This document shows positions 63,484 to 64,000 of a DNA stretch of 64,000 bases, piece after piece. The position numbers were made by a program, and so were the translations under genes. Location: assembly GCA_003214315.1 (NCBI GenBank), contig QCLU01000005.1:95241-159240 (forward strand), written 5' to 3'. The stretch comes from Prochlorococcus sp. AG-418-D13. Lineage in GTDB: Bacteria > Cyanobacteriota > Cyanobacteriia > PCC-6307 > Cyanobiaceae. Position 1 is the stretch's first letter. Every line of letters starts with the position of its first letter. The notes below the pieces were generated by a model. It was given only the letters and a program-made list of their open reading frames with translations. It was not told the DNA's origin and ran no database searches.

Positions 63484-64000
63484 TTATAAAATCACCGGAT
63501 CAACCAAAGCAAATTCGATATCACTTTCTGTCCATATGGCACCATTCATATTTAAGGTGAGGAATCCTACAGAAGGAGAACTTGCTCCTTGATTCCAATA
63601 TTGCCACTCAATATTGTCATCTTCTGTACGAGTGACTGCTAACTGACTTGCATGAGAACTCTTGTGATAGAAAATAATCTTGTCGATACCAGATTCAAAG
63701 TCATTGATTTGATGCTCTGGGGATAATGCACTGCCAGTGATTGAATCTGCAGGATTGGCAAGAAACCCAAAGACATCTGCTCCTTCTCCACCCCAAAAAG
63801 ATGAATTGTGATGAGCAATGAGAGTGTCATCACCGTCACCGCCATAGACCGTGCCATCAGATCCAAGAATGGAATCATTCCCCTCACCGGCATAGACAGT
63901 GGCAATGCCACCACCTGCTCGAGAAGAAGAATCATAAAGTGTTCGTGATTCTGTACTGGTCATATCAATGAGGTCATCTCCCTTGCCGGCATAAAGAGCA
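63484..64000 (-). CDS. RTX/hemolysin-type calcium-binding repeat protein, C-terminal part (runs off window)
   Basis: The frame is open past the right edge: codons before the first Met (63963) read ALYAGKGDDLID, another repeat, so the gene is 5' truncated by the window. The repeats YAGKGDDLID, YAGEGNDSILGSDGTV, YGGDGDDTLIAHHNSS and WGGEGADVFGFL are glycine/aspartate nonapeptides that fold into calcium-binding beta-rolls. They are followed by a typical terminal segment (INDFESGIDKIIFY) as in secreted peptidase-M10/hemolysin C-terminal domains. Such proteins are exported by type I secretion. Its codons are visibly richer in G and C than the rest of the window, consistent with acquisition. Confidence 0.85.
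   Translation of the reverse strand, partial: ALYAGKGDDLIDMTSTESRTLYDSSSRAGGGIATVYAGEGNDSILGSDGTVYGGDGDDTLIAHHNSSFWGGEGADVFGFLANPADSITGSALSPEHQINDFESGIDKIIFYHKSSHASQLAVTRTEDDNIEWQYWNQGASSPSVGFLTLNMNGAIWTESDIEFALVDPVIL

Noticed and set aside
63639..63935. 98-codon minus-strand frame within the RTX gene
   Set aside because: Out-of-frame reading of the RTX repeats.
1..64000. CRISPR array
   Set aside because: I saw no set of regularly spaced direct repeats anywhere in the window.

Overview
The window is very AT-rich, gene-dense and organised like the surface-polysaccharide (LPS/O-antigen) region of a picocyanobacterium, most likely a high-light Prochlorococcus. Three things point there: the pervasive A/T codon choice, a cyanobacterial-type OstA/LptD-like protein (14230-16332), and a long run of sugar-nucleotide and glycosyltransferase genes flanked by a respiratory flavoprotein (59103-60857). 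The organism call is inference from gene content and composition; no rRNA or complete tRNA lies in the window.

Layout. 1-2180: the tail of an unidentified gene and a Wzt/Wzm polysaccharide ABC exporter. 2186-12844: a glycosyltransferase, the CDP-4-keto-3,6-dideoxyglucose genes rfbF-rfbG-rfbH, and a divergent five-gene cassette (SDR, dehydroquinate-synthase-like enzyme, acetolactate-synthase-like ThDP enzyme, HpcH/HpaI aldolase, NAD-dependent epimerase). This cassette is the best candidate for an undescribed sugar pathway. 12959-16332: a sulfotransferase-like protein and the OstA/LptD-like protein. 16469-25413: common nucleotide-sugar genes (rmlB, UDP-glucuronate 4-epimerase, gmd-manC-fcl for GDP-L-fucose, galE, ugd). 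25544-29618: two GT4 glycosyltransferases and an MsbA-like ABC transporter.

29612-39738 is a tightly packed minus-strand operon for a legionaminic-acid-like nonulosonate: LegB, a CBS-fused LegC, LegG, LegI, LegF, an extra NAD-epimerase, and a PseA-HisH-HisF trio that in other bacteria installs an acetamidino group. 40225-48414 holds a second NeuB-like synthase, a PtmE-like CBS-nucleotidyltransferase, a possible Wzy polymerase, and a HAD/SIS/cytidylyltransferase/SDR/cupin set that suggests a second acidic or heptose-derived sugar. 48707-57602 carries modification and assembly genes: a second sulfotransferase-like protein, a GT2, a WecA-type initiating transferase, a NeuD/PglD acetyltransferase, an alkaline-phosphatase-superfamily protein and an FkbM methyltransferase. 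57970-62150 returns to more ordinary genes: a YdcF-like protein, a succinate dehydrogenase/fumarate reductase flavoprotein and a 2OG-Fe(II) oxygenase.

At 62656-62700 the 3' half of a tRNA-Ala(GGC) sits alone, without its 5' half. The polarity says an integrated element begins there and runs rightward out of the window. Beyond it lie a small helix-turn-helix protein, a 51-codon ORF and the end of an RTX-type calcium-binding protein with visibly higher G+C.

Together the genes could supply a CDP-3,6-dideoxyhexose (possibly carbon-extended or cyclised), fucose, glucuronate/galacturonate, galactose and one or two nonulosonates to envelope polysaccharides. Export looks possible by both an ABC (Wzm/Wzt) route and a WecA/Wzy-type route. 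Several starts are non-ATG; two genes (11921, 57970) have conserved N-termini upstream of any standard start codon.
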